Below are positions 8,105 to 14,585 of a stretch of 64,000 bases of DNA, one piece after another. The first letter of the stretch is position 1; every line of letters begins with the position of its first letter. Source of the stretch: Clostridia bacterium (lineage in GTDB: Bacteria > Bacillota > Clostridia > Peptostreptococcales > Anaerovoracaceae). Both the position numbers and the translations under genes were made by a program. The stretch lies in NCBI GenBank assembly GCA_902363595.1, contig CABJAP010000010.1, positions 1 to 64,000 of the forward strand, read 5' to 3'. The notes beneath the pieces are model-generated. The model was not told the DNA's origin, ran no database searches, and saw nothing but the letters and a program-made list of their open reading frames with translations.

Positions 8105-8385
8105 AAAAAGTTCCTCCCAAATATCCGTTGAAAGTCCTCCCGGCTCCCGTGGATTTCTTCAAACCGTTTCTGCCCTTCCCGGTGCAGGTAGTCCATCACC
8201 TCTTTATTATGATGCGCTCCGGCGGGCGGCTCGTTATGGTGCCAGTGATTCAGCCAGACCCATAGGCCGTATTTTTCAGACAGTTTCCGGTTTGGATTCC
8301 CGCCAAAGCAATGGTGCCTTTCAAGAGCATCCGTCCGACCGCTAATAAAACATCGCTTTTCCACCTGCATGATTGATTTACTCAT
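8101..8385 (-). CDS. Small HNH/His-Me finger-like phage protein
   Basis: This is a 94-residue protein. CFISGRTDALERHHCFGG and the later WLNHWHHNEPPAGAHHN give the Cys/His-rich spacing of compact phage HNH-like proteins (recombination-associated Ref/NinG-like). It is coupled by a 4-bp overlap to the exonuclease gene upstream. It may be a nuclease that trims recombination intermediates. Assignment rests on the His pattern only. Confidence 0.55.
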   Translation of the reverse strand: MSKSIMQVEKRCFISGRTDALERHHCFGGNPNRKLSEKYGLWVWLNHWHHNEPPAGAHHNKEVMDYLHREGQKRFEEIHGSREDFQRIFGRNFL

Positions 8386-8942
8386 GTCGGAAACCTCCCT
8401 TTCCTAAGTGCCCTGCAAAGTTCCTTTAGACTTGGCAGGTATTCATTCTGTATCCATCCTTTGTCATATTTGACCGGATAAAAGTTAATTCGGCCATCGT
8501 CCACCTTACCGCTATAGTCCCGGTATTCCTCGTCGATCAGACCGTATGCGACGATGTAGAGTTTGTCTGTTTTCATCGCATACATTTCCACTTGTGCCTG
8601 CATCCAGTACGGTTTTGTGACTTGAAACTCTTTCAGAAAGTTGTGGGTTTTAACCTCGTAGATTACCCCGTCTTTGTCACCGTCGTAATTGACCCGTAGT
8701 CGGTATTTTTCAATCGTTATTTGGTGGTCCTGCCGGATTTCCGGGTTTATGGCGTTGAGAATCTTATGTTCCCATGCCGTCCCCGCCGCCATCGCTTGTG
8801 TATGTATGTCACGCTGTTGCAATCCAAGCTTTTCATTCCACCATTCCAGCCATGATTTCGTTGTCCGATTTTTAGCGACTACAAAACGAGTATCGGATGC
8901 GCCTTAACCAAACCAACCAGCTCTGTCGTGATTGGTTATCAT
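8382..8942 (-). pseudogene. YqaJ-type phage exonuclease interrupted by an in-frame TAA
   Basis: Reading from ATG 8942 gives MITNHDRAGWFG, then TAA (8904-8906), then GASDTRFVVAKN... to 8382 in the same frame. The YqaJ/lambda-exonuclease family begins with WFGASDT at this point, so two codons including a stop appear inserted in an otherwise intact 187-codon gene. The nuclease core follows: GTAWEHKILNAI, DKDGVIYEVKTHN (E-x-K) and KPYWMQAQVEMYA. The only good restart is TTG at 8822, which would lose the conserved N-terminus. The partner annealing protein Erf is next door. The stop overlaps nothing and the AP2-like gene ends at the ATG. Confidence 0.75.
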
Positions 8943-9412
8943 CTTGTAACACCACCTTTAACAGGAGTAAGTAATGCTTTTTCGTCTGACCACCCTCTGT
9001 TTTTTCTTGCCCGTATTGCATAGTATGACATACCTAACTCCCTTGACCATGATTTCATACTTTTTGTAATTCCAAACAATGTCATCATGTGATTGTTTGA
9101 ACGGTTATTAGCCTGTGTAATAATATCTGCCCATCGACAGTTTTCAGGAGAATACCCACCATTCATATCTATTCGATCAAGTGTTTTGTCAATAGAATAC
9201 CCGTTCTGTATTGCCCAATCATAAAAGTTCTGGAAATTTTTGAGCCATAAATCGCATACCGTTATTCCACGGCCGCCATAACGGGCATAGCGTTTATTTT
9301 GTGGCTGATAGCATCTTCTTTTCATATCAAACCAAATGTGGTAAAGTCTTTTATGCTCTGTTTTTTTATAGTTAAATCCGTTATGGTATTTTTTTTGAAA
9401 CATTTCTAACAC
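8939..9412 (-). CDS. AP2/HNH-type homing endonuclease-like protein
   Basis: This 157-residue protein has the pattern RLYHIWFDMKRRCY...YGGRGITVCDLWL...FYDWAIQNGYS...LDRIDMNGGYSPENCRWA...QANNR (residues 22-105). This is the hallmark of phage-borne AP2-domain HNH homing proteins. The C-terminal part (GITKSMKSWSRELGMSYYAIRARKNRG) is the DNA-binding AP2-like repeat. It lies between Erf and the exonuclease, and its TGA overlaps the ATG of the exonuclease (ATGA). It is probably selfish DNA, not a phage function. Confidence 0.8.
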   Translation of the reverse strand: MLEMFQKKYHNGFNYKKTEHKRLYHIWFDMKRRCYQPQNKRYARYGGRGITVCDLWLKNFQNFYDWAIQNGYSIDKTLDRIDMNGGYSPENCRWADIITQANNRSNNHMMTLFGITKSMKSWSRELGMSYYAIRARKNRGWSDEKALLTPVKGGVTR

Positions 9413-9413
9413 C

Positions 9414-9971
9414 TCATTTTTTCAGCCGTCTTTTAGCGTCCTCATACTGAGCCTGTGTAAGTTGCGACAGTTCTTTTACCTTGTAGTATGTACACATCTT
9501 TGATACGTCTCTGTGCGCCTGGTCGCAAAGGTCCGTCAGTTCGTCCACCTGAAATTCTGTGATCGGCTTCTTTTCTTCTGCTTTCTGCTTGCTGACATAT
9601 TCGTCCGTGTCGGCGTCCTTTGTATCGTCGATACAGAACAGGCCATTGAGGGCGTATTTTCGGGCGTACGAGGACGCTGTACCGGTGATCTGGCTATCGT
9701 CCATTCCTTTCTTGCTCTCGGATTCTCTTGCAAGTGCTGAAACGGAAACCGCTTTCTCTCCATCAGTTATTGTTGCCGTGGCTTTCACGTAAACCCTACC
9801 GGCTTCGGATATGATCTCATCGGACAGCGTCAGCAGGCATCCGTGCGCCTTACAGAGAGGTTTTGCCGCCTCAAAGATATCTTCACAGGATCGATATTTA
9901 TACCCGCCGAAACTGTTTGTTTTTCCTTTTGGCGCTTTTAATTCGTTTTGTATTTCAATTAGTTTTTGCAT
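9414..9971 (-). CDS. Erf-family single-strand annealing protein
   Basis: A 185-residue Erf-type recombinase. It carries an N-terminal KTNSFGGYKYRSCEDIFEAAKPLC (residues 17-40), then VKATATITDGEKAVSVSALARE, and the signature DDSQITGTASSYARKYALNGLFCIDDTKDAD (about 90-120). Erf proteins form rings on single-stranded DNA and anneal complementary strands. The C-terminal helical region probably contacts partners. The ribosome binding site is GAGGAGG. Its exonuclease partner gene two positions downstream is broken. Confidence 0.9.
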   Translation of the reverse strand: MQKLIEIQNELKAPKGKTNSFGGYKYRSCEDIFEAAKPLCKAHGCLLTLSDEIISEAGRVYVKATATITDGEKAVSVSALARESESKKGMDDSQITGTASSYARKYALNGLFCIDDTKDADTDEYVSKQKAEEKKPITEFQVDELTDLCDQAHRDVSKMCTYYKVKELSQLTQAQYEDAKRRLKK

Positions 9972-9973
9972 TA

Positions 9974-10219
9974 CTATTCCTCCTCAATTTCATAGACCAG
10001 TTGGCTGATCGCCGTTTCCCGATCCACACCGTTATATTTCTCTAAAAAGTCAATGGCCAGCTCGAAAGCGGTTTTCATGTTGGCTTTGCACACCGGGCAA
10101 TATACCTGCCCATGCTCCGCTATGCTCCCGCAGTCACAAAGGGTCGGTGGTTCGTGATTTGTGTATCTGGCCGCAGCAGATTCATTCGCCACGGCGTTTG
10201 CATCGTTATAGCAGATCAA
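9974..10219 (-). CDS. Small zinc-ribbon phage protein
   Basis: An 81-residue protein with CDCGSIAEHGQVYCPVCK (residues 28-45), a four-Cys zinc ribbon, followed by a helical, acidic tail. It lies directly upstream of Erf and overlaps the winged-helix gene by 14 bp. The function is unknown. Confidence 0.6.
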   Translation of the reverse strand: MICYNDANAVANESAAARYTNHEPPTLCDCGSIAEHGQVYCPVCKANMKTAFELAIDFLEKYNGVDRETAISQLVYEIEEE

Positions 10220-10523
10220 GGAATGTCACCTGCCCTTCTTCGGACTGATTGTCCATATTTTTCATTCGCCGAAAGATGGTTGCCGCTTTTGACGCATAGT
10301 CACGGCGAAAGCGTTCATATTCTTCTTGCGTTTTGGCGATCCAGTATCCTTCCTGCTCATTCAGTCCGCAGACTCGAACGCCTTGCTCTCTCAAGGCTTC
10401 AATCATTTTTCTTGCAGTACGATCGCCCACGCAAAACTGTCTGCTAATTTGTTCCCGTGTAACCGGATGCTCCTTATCAGCTTGATGAAGCATCAATTTC
10501 AAAAGTTCTTCTCTCATTGACAA
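10206..10523 (-). CDS. Winged-helix DNA-binding phage protein
   Basis: A 105-residue protein whose residues 8-60 (HPVTREQISRQF, DRTARKMIEALREQG, GYWIAKTQEE) read as an HTH_11-type winged helix. This is common in early regions of Firmicute phages. It is likely a DNA-binding accessory or regulator of the early operon. The ribosome binding site is AGGAGGT. Confidence 0.65.
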   Translation of the reverse strand: MSMREELLKLMLHQADKEHPVTREQISRQFCVGDRTARKMIEALREQGVRVCGLNEQEGYWIAKTQEEYERFRRDYASKAATIFRRMKNMDNQSEEGQVTFLDLL

Positions 10524-10554
10524 CCTCCTTTACTTGAGGTATCCTGTAATTGAT

Positions 10555-10752
10555 TTATTTGTTGTGTGCCATTGTAGGGTTGCCGCCCTCTGGCACATTT
10601 TTTATGTACTTCAGCTTTATGCAAAGCTCTTCCCCTTCTTTCTTGCATACATATGTTGTAAGGGCGGTATCCATAAACTGTTTCGCATCATCCAGTGCCG
10701 CAAATTCAAATTCAACCGCTGGATATCCGATATCAAATGTTACCTGAATCAT
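10555..10752 (-). CDS. Small phage protein, unknown
   Basis: A 65-residue alpha/beta protein. AGGAGA precedes the ATG. I recognise no family. It is part of the leftward operon. Confidence 0.5.
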   Translation of the reverse strand: MIQVTFDIGYPAVEFEFAALDDAKQFMDTALTTYVCKKEGEELCIKLKYIKNVPEGGNPTMAHNK

Positions 10753-10764
10753 ATTGTTCTCCTT

Positions 10765-10830
10765 TCAATATTGTCCCAGCCCCATCAGTACCAGGAGCAG
10801 GATTCCGATTATGTAGTTGTACCATTTCAT
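10765..10830 (-). CDS. 21-residue single-pass membrane peptide
   Basis: A very short ORF, MKWYNYIIGILLLVLMGLGQY, with GGAGG six bases before the ATG and an ATGA overlap with the stop of the upstream DNA-binding gene. Nearly the whole peptide is one membrane helix. The ribosome binding site and coupling argue that it is translated. The role is unknown; a membrane-active or regulatory peptide is possible. Confidence 0.45.
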   Translation of the reverse strand: MKWYNYIIGILLLVLMGLGQY

Positions 10831-11105
10831 GCGCTACCTCCACTTACTATCCACTCGTCTATGCTCTTTTTATAAACGAGCCACTTACCCTGCTTTCGCC
10901 CTGCAATCTCCCCTGCTCGTACCTTCTTTCTGACAAAGGCTTCACTGCAGTTCATATATTCAGCGGCCTCTTTTAAATCAAATACGGTATTGTCCGGTAA
11001 TGGCTCTGGCTGCGGGTTACGCTCTGCAAGCTTGTCCGCTACCCGATCAGCAATTGCGTCGATAAAAGCTTCAAACATGGCTTGCGGTACGATTAATTCA
11101 CTCAT
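10827..11105 (-). CDS. Excisionase-like HTH_17 (MerR-type) DNA-binding protein
   Basis: This is a 92-residue protein. The C-terminal half (DLKEAAEYMNCSEAFVRKKVRAGEIAGRKQGKWLVYKKSIDEW) is the helix-turn-helix_17/MerR-like winged helix found in excisionases and small phage regulators. The N-terminal 40 residues are helical and may dimerise. It is an early gene far from the integrase, so it could be an excisionase or a replication-related regulator. Confidence 0.65.
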   Translation of the reverse strand: MSELIVPQAMFEAFIDAIADRVADKLAERNPQPEPLPDNTVFDLKEAAEYMNCSEAFVRKKVRAGEIAGRKQGKWLVYKKSIDEWIVSGGSA

Positions 11106-11133
11106 TTAGGTTCCTCCTCCTGTTTTCTTAGGC

Positions 11134-11163
11134 TTGTTCCCTCCTAGTGCGTTATGGTATAAT
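11134..11163 (+). promoter_or_regulatory. Candidate promoter of the membrane-anchored gene
   Basis: TTGTTC (11134-11139) and TATAAT (11158-11163) are separated by 18 bases, 35 bp upstream of the ATG at 11198. It faces opposite to the early operon, so this gene can be expressed from the lysogen. Confidence 0.5.
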
Positions 11164-11197
11164 TTTTTTGCATACAGTTTAGAAAGGAACTTTTATA

Positions 11198-11533
11198 ATG
11201 ACTGACGAACTTATTTCAATTCTTGAACTTTTTAAGGAGCGACGTTCTCTTTCTGTGTACGAATTATCTGTCTTAAAAAACACCGATATGTTAAAGACCT
11301 TTGATCCTGTTAATTGGTTACTTGATAAACAGTATATAAAGATCGAAGGCAACTACGCCACGCTCCACGGCGAAGACCTTACCCCCAAAACTAAGTTAAT
11401 TATTACAACAGAGGGTGAGCTTGCCTTAAATCAAGAAATAGCGTCCAGAAAAAGGCTAAAATTCAGTGAAATCCGTGCATGGATAACTGCAATTGTTGCT
11501 GTTGCGGCTTTCGTCAAAAGCTTTTTCTTCTAA
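11198..11533 (+). CDS. Winged-helix-like protein with C-terminal membrane anchor
   Basis: A 111-residue protein. Residues 1-75 read as a winged-helix fold (SVYELSVLKN, NWLLDKQYIKIEGNYATL), and residues 92-110 (AWITAIVAVAAFVKSFFF) as one membrane helix at the extreme C-terminus. It is transcribed against the early operon from its own promoter. That is typical of a lysogenic-conversion gene or one acting in superinfection control. Its target is unknown. Confidence 0.6.
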   Translation: MTDELISILELFKERRSLSVYELSVLKNTDMLKTFDPVNWLLDKQYIKIEGNYATLHGEDLTPKTKLIITTEGELALNQEIASRKRLKFSEIRAWITAIVAVAAFVKSFFF

Positions 11534-11631
11534 ACGAACGCGTTGATCAAAGCCGCAATGGCTAGCCCCAAAATACTCCACTGAACCATCTCATATATGA
11601 TAGGGTGGTTTTTTTCTAACCATCTCCACAT
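11530..11631 (-). CDS. 33-residue membrane peptide
   Basis: This small ORF starts MWRWLEKNHPIIYEM and continues with one hydrophobic helix ending ALINAFV. GAGG lies eight bases before the ATG. It converges with the gene at 11198-11533 and overlaps its stop by four bases. It is short but has a proper start; its function is unknown (it resembles YvrJ-like peptides only in length and layout). Confidence 0.4.
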   Translation of the reverse strand: MWRWLEKNHPIIYEMVQWSILGLAIAALINAFV

Positions 11632-11761
11632 TCCTTTTACCTCGTTTCTCATTCGGTTTTCTTGGGCTTGTTTTCCAGCAATTTACTTTTTGCTCATTCT
11701 CCCTTATACTGTGTATACAGGTTCCCGCCAGGGCTGAGTACATACGAAAGGAGATTAACTC

Positions 11762-11971
11762 ATGATCTTGTCAATCTATACGGATTACTGCCCGCACCTC
11801 AAAATGGAACACAGCATAGAGATAAGATATTCGAAAGTTCCGATTAGCGGTTCTCCAAATGAACATTTCAAAAAAGTTTCTGCTTTGTGCGACCATGTTG
11901 ATTCTTGTAACCATCTTGATGAGTATGGAAGGTGTCCGCTCTTCAAAGCAGCGCCTACTCAACCATACTAA
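11762..11971 (+). CDS. Small Cys/His protein, unknown
   Basis: A 69-residue ORF with AAAGGAG before the ATG. Residues about 43-58 (CDHVDSCNHLDEYGRCPLF) hold a Cys-His cluster suited to a zinc knuckle. It is on the plus strand among minus-strand small genes, suggesting independent expression in the lysogen. Confidence 0.5.
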   Translation: MILSIYTDYCPHLKMEHSIEIRYSKVPISGSPNEHFKKVSALCDHVDSCNHLDEYGRCPLFKAAPTQPY

Positions 11972-12161
11972 TTTTTTTATTTATATTCTTTGCAATACTG
12001 CCGATCTTCGGTATCCAGTCGCCTTTGCAATCTTTCCACAGTTCACATTTGCTACAGGGCTTACCGAAGTCGGCTGTTTCATTTTCAGATGCCTGCCTTC
12101 GAAATTCATCGAAGTGATTTAGTAGACAGATAATCGCTTTCTCTGTTTCTTTTTCAGTCAT
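11955..12161 (-). CDS. Small phage protein with Cys pair
   Basis: A 68-residue protein with CSKCELWKDCKGDW, a short Cys cluster, in a helical context. AGGAGG lies close to the ATG at 12161, and a GTG at 12173 is the alternative. It is the second gene of the early operon. Unknown. Confidence 0.5.
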   Translation of the reverse strand: MTEKETEKAIICLLNHFDEFRRQASENETADFGKPCSKCELWKDCKGDWIPKIGSIAKNINKKISMVE

Positions 12162-12179
12162 ATTCCTCCTCACCTCCCC

Positions 12180-12347
12180 CTATCCGGTTTTCTTGGGTTT
12201 ATCTTGTTCTTGCTTGTCCTGCTTCTTGTTTTTGTTCGCAATCGCAATACCTTCCGCAAGCCCGAGTATGTACTTACGCTCAGCCTCTGGAAGAATCTCG
12301 ACAGCTTCACTCAGTTTCCGCGTTCTTTCTTTTGATGTTTCAGTCAT
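12180..12347 (-). CDS. First gene of the early operon, small helical protein
   Basis: A 55-residue helical, charged protein (MTETSKERTRKLSEAVEI...). Its Lys-rich tail resembles small phage proteins that follow early promoters. GGGAGGTGAG lies upstream of the ATG at 12347. It is the first ORF after the early promoter at 12381-12409. Unknown function. Confidence 0.5.
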   Translation of the reverse strand: MTETSKERTRKLSEAVEILPEAERKYILGLAEGIAIANKNKKQDKQEQDKPKKTG

Positions 12348-12364
12348 ATGCTCACCTCCCATCG

Positions 12365-12432
12365 TGTCCTGTTTGAGTCTATATTACTACACTTACATGT
12401 CAAAGTCAACAAGATTTTGTCCTGTTTGTGTC
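12365..12432. promoter_or_regulatory. Paired repressor operators
   Basis: Two near-identical 15-bp sites, TGTCCTGTTTGAGTC (12365-12379) and TGTCCTGTTTGTGTC (12418-12432), lie 53 bp apart, about five helical turns. They directly flank the -10 and -35 boxes of the leftward early promoter. They are the likely binding sites of the adjacent repressor. Confidence 0.65.
12381..12409 (-). promoter_or_regulatory. Leftward early promoter
   Basis: On the minus strand, TTGACT (12404-12409) and TAATAT (12381-12386) are 17 bases apart. It would drive the whole early operon. Operator-like repeats abut both sides, so repressor binding would block it. Confidence 0.6.
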
Positions 12433-12441
12433 ATTTTTCTA

Positions 12442-12470
12442 TTTACAATGTTCTTTAACTATGTTAATAT
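12442..12470 (+). promoter_or_regulatory. Repressor promoter
   Basis: TTTACA (12442-12447) and TAATAT (12465-12470) are separated by 17 bases, 22 bp upstream of the GTG start of the repressor. It lies just past the second operator, allowing autoregulation. Confidence 0.5.
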
Positions 12471-12492
12471 GGGGACATGGAGGTAAACAAAA

Positions 12493-12882
12493 GTGGATGA
12501 AATTAATATAAGGTTTAAGGAGTTGAGAAAAGCCTGCAACAAAACGCAGGAAGAATGGGGAAAGATACTTGGTATAACACGATCAGGGGAAAGCGAAATA
12601 GAAAACGGAAGGCGAAAAGTAACAGAAAAGCATCTTATCATGTTGAGCAATTGGACAGAAAAAAATATTAATTTAGAATGGCTAAGAACCGGAAAGGGCG
12701 CAATGTTCAAATCGGTTAGTCGTGAAGCTGAAATTGCTGCATTAACCGCTGATCTTTTTAAGGATGATGACTCTTTTAAAACACGGCTAATAATCGCATT
12801 ATCAAGATTGGATGATGATAGTATTGCAGTTTTAGAGCAAATTGCACTTGATCTTGTTGGTAAGCAAAAAGAAAACGACTAG
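12493..12882 (+). CDS. Phage CI-like repressor (XRE family)
   Basis: This is a 129-residue protein. N-terminal residues 4-65 form an XRE helix-turn-helix (RFKELRKACNKTQEEWGKILGITRSGESEIENGRR). The rest is a short helical tail, with no S24 protease domain. It therefore cannot be self-cleaved on RecA activation, and induction must work by another route. The start is GTG with GGAGG upstream. It is divergent from the early operon across a region with two operator-like repeats. A hairpin (12876-12895) covers its stop codon. Confidence 0.85.
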   Translation: MDEINIRFKELRKACNKTQEEWGKILGITRSGESEIENGRRKVTEKHLIMLSNWTEKNINLEWLRTGKGAMFKSVSREAEIAALTADLFKDDDSFKTRLIIALSRLDDDSIAVLEQIALDLVGKQKEND

Positions 12883-12895
12883 TTTTCACTAGTCG
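12876..12895. terminator. Hairpin at the convergent ends of repressor and SOS ORF
   Basis: An 8-bp perfect stem (CGACTAGT/ACTAGTCG) with a TTTC loop spans the stop codons of two convergent genes. There is no long T-run, so termination strength is uncertain. Confidence 0.4.
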
Positions 12896-12986
12896 CTAAT
12901 CTTTTGGCCAACTCATAAATAAGTTCTAAAGCTTTTGGGTCGTCTATGCTGGCAAGAATTTGAATGATAAGTTTTTTATAGTCCAC
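12879..12986 (-). CDS. 35-residue helical ORF under a LexA-controlled promoter
   Basis: This small ORF starts at GTG 12986 after GGAGGT and reads MDYKKLIIQILASIDDPKALELIYELAKRL... This is a two-helix peptide of a kind often seen next to phage XRE genes. It converges on the repressor and overlaps its last four bases. Its own promoter (13029-13057) carries a LexA box in the spacer, so it should be made during the SOS response. Together with the lack of a cleavable repressor, this makes it a candidate antirepressor; that role is inferred. Confidence 0.55.
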   Translation of the reverse strand: MDYKKLIIQILASIDDPKALELIYELAKRLATSEN

Positions 12987-13028
12987 TATGTACACCTCCC
13001 AGAAGGAAACGCCGAAGATAATATAATC

Positions 13029-13057
13029 ATTATAGAACATATGTTCTCTCAAATCAA
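13029..13057 (-). promoter_or_regulatory. LexA-controlled promoter
   Basis: On the minus strand, TTGATT (13052-13057), a 17-base spacer and TATAAT (13029-13034). The spacer contains AGAACATATGTTCT (13034-13047 on plus), a perfect match to the Gram-positive LexA/DinR core GAAC-N4-GTTC. LexA would block the promoter until DNA damage. Confidence 0.75.
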
Positions 13058-13080
13058 TATCAAATCGGCCAGGGATATAA

Positions 13081-13104
13081 TTAAAGGTGTGCGCACACGT
13101 TTAA
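13081..13104. promoter_or_regulatory. 24-bp near-perfect palindrome, probable operator
   Basis: The core GTGTGCGCACAC (13087-13098) is a perfect palindrome, extended to 24 bp with one mismatched pair (TTAAAG.../...GTTTAA). It lies upstream of the SOS promoter. The adjacent Cro-like gene product is the obvious candidate binder. Confidence 0.45.
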
Positions 13105-13155
13105 ATTACTTGCATTGTAGCATATAAAATTTATCTTGTGTTAAATCTTGGAACG

Positions 13156-13175
13156 ATTTCCGTGATTACGGAAAT
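13156..13175. repeat. Hairpin or operator with 8-bp arms
   Basis: ATTTCCGT-GATT-ACGGAAAT forms a perfect 8-bp stem. It lies between the Cro-like gene's terminator and the 24-bp palindrome. It may be a binding site. Confidence 0.35.
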
Positions 13176-13186
13176 ATGTAATAAAA

Positions 13187-13213
13187 ATGCAACCTTTTTT
13201 GAAAAGATTGCAT
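13187..13213 (-). terminator. Rho-independent terminator of the Cro-like gene
   Basis: On the minus strand a stem ATGCAA-x-CTTTT pairs with AAAAG-x-TTGCAT, followed by TTTTATT. It sits 14 bp after the stop of the gene at 13227. Confidence 0.65.
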
Positions 13214-13226
13214 CTATATATAGTTG

Positions 13227-13430
13227 CTATTTGTGAGGGGATATAAAAAGAGCGGTTATTTTAGTATTAAGTGCCACTGCAATACGTTCCATTTGATCTA
13301 GAGTTGGGGATAAAATTTCGTTTTCTATATCGTTTAGCGTCGTTTTGCTAATACCGGATTTTTCGGCAAGCTCTTGAAGCGTCAGGCCTTTTGCTTGTCT
13401 TGCATTATAAGTCAAAATTTTCATGCACAT
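13227..13430 (-). CDS. Cro-like XRE regulator
   Basis: A 67-residue protein that is essentially one XRE helix-turn-helix (NARQAKGLTLQELAEKSGISKTTLNDIENEILSPTLDQMERIAVAL). Small single-domain members act as Cro-like or immunity regulators. ATG at 13430 or 13424 can serve as the start; AGGAG lies upstream. A 9-bp inverted repeat (13426-13456) overlaps the start and ribosome binding site, which suggests autoregulation. Confidence 0.8.
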   Translation of the reverse strand: MCMKILTYNARQAKGLTLQELAEKSGISKTTLNDIENEILSPTLDQMERIAVALNTKITALFISPHK

Positions 13431-13456
13431 ACTACTCCTTTTATGGTTAGTATGTG
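13426..13456. promoter_or_regulatory. Inverted repeat over the Cro-like start
   Basis: CACATACTA (13426-13434) and TAGTATGTG (13448-13456) are perfect 9-bp arms with a 13-base spacer that holds the ribosome binding site. It would serve as an operator, or as an RNA hairpin exposing or hiding the start. Confidence 0.5.
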
Positions 13457-13533
13457 AGGATGGAATTTAAATATACATAAAGGAGTATTAATTAGGGAGA
13501 AGGAAACCACTTAGTTTTTAATGGAGGAAAGAT

Positions 13534-14439
13534 ATGAAGAAAATTATCACCCTTATCTGCGTTCTATGTTTAAGCGTATGCCTTAGCTCCTGTGGAGAAG
13601 ACGCATCTAACAAAGATGCCTCAAAGGAAACAGAGGTAAAAGATACTGTATTACAAATTGGAGATATTGCTTCTCTAGATGATTGGGAAGTTGTGATAGA
13701 GGGTGCAGAAGTCGTTCAATCTGTAGAAGATCAGTTTGCTGTTTTCACGCCGGAAGAAACCACTGATCAGTATCTGGAAGTCTCAGCGTCCGTAAAAAAC
13801 AAAGGCAGTGAAAGGCGAATTTTTTCACCCTATATTCCAAATGAAAAGACGGATACCTATCTGGAATTGATTTGCAAAGAGAAATATAAATATACACCAA
13901 ACACTCTCCTTGGCTATGCAGACGCCTTGGATAATGTTTCCGTTGATCCGCTATCAACAAAAACTGGAAAGCTTCATTTTGCTTTTCCGAAGGAACTAGG
14001 GGATTCAACAGATGACATGATTGTCCGGATCATTTCCAAAGGCGAAAAAGTGGAAATCAGCTTAAAGCAGGTAGGTTCTCAGACTTCCCAATCTAAAGAG
14101 ACTAGCCAAGCAACAAAGACAGAAAAAACTTCTAGCAAAACAGTCACAAGCACGAACACTACTTCTAGCAACAACTTTACAGAACAAATCGTTGGAATGT
14201 GGGCCGGTAACTGGATGGATGGAGGTCACATAGAATTTCAATTTTTACACAATAATGATTTTTATTGTGATTTATATTATGGGAATGATTATAATTCTAC
14301 TCAAGGAAAATACTGGTTAGAAGGGAATCAACTTAATCTAGACACTGGCGAAACTTACACGATAAAGTCTGTAGGCAACGGTATCCTAAAATTGAAAACT
14401 TATGGAGGAACCTATAGTCTCGACAGGATGGCTGTATAA
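13534..14439 (+). CDS. Surface lipoprotein with DUF4352-like domain (lysogenic conversion)
   Basis: This 301-residue protein has a lipoprotein signal peptide (KKIITLICVLCLSVCLSSC, Cys about 20 as the lipid site). Residues about 40-180 form a DUF4352-like immunoglobulin-type domain (DWEVVIEGAEVV...YLEVSASVKNKGSERR). Then come a Thr/Ser-rich spacer (about 183-215) and a C-terminal beta domain (GMWAGNWMDGG...). Lipoproteins next to the repressor and integrase in Firmicute prophages often block DNA entry of related phages, so superinfection exclusion is the best guess. It has GGAGGA before the ATG and its own direction of transcription. Confidence 0.75.
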   Translation: MKKIITLICVLCLSVCLSSCGEDASNKDASKETEVKDTVLQIGDIASLDDWEVVIEGAEVVQSVEDQFAVFTPEETTDQYLEVSASVKNKGSERRIFSPYIPNEKTDTYLELICKEKYKYTPNTLLGYADALDNVSVDPLSTKTGKLHFAFPKELGDSTDDMIVRIISKGEKVEISLKQVGSQTSQSKETSQATKTEKTSSKTVTSTNTTSSNNFTEQIVGMWAGNWMDGGHIEFQFLHNNDFYCDLYYGNDYNSTQGKYWLEGNQLNLDTGETYTIKSVGNGILKLKTYGGTYSLDRMAV

Positions 14440-14585
14440 AAAACAAAAGCCCCCATCACTGGAGGCCCTGTCGATAGCTGCAATGCTGCAATCTATCCGT
14501 CGCAAGATAATTGTAACATTGTAGCCGACTTTTTGCAAGGTGCGGTATTTTTTATACCCCAAAATAGAAAAAGGAGGCGATATTT

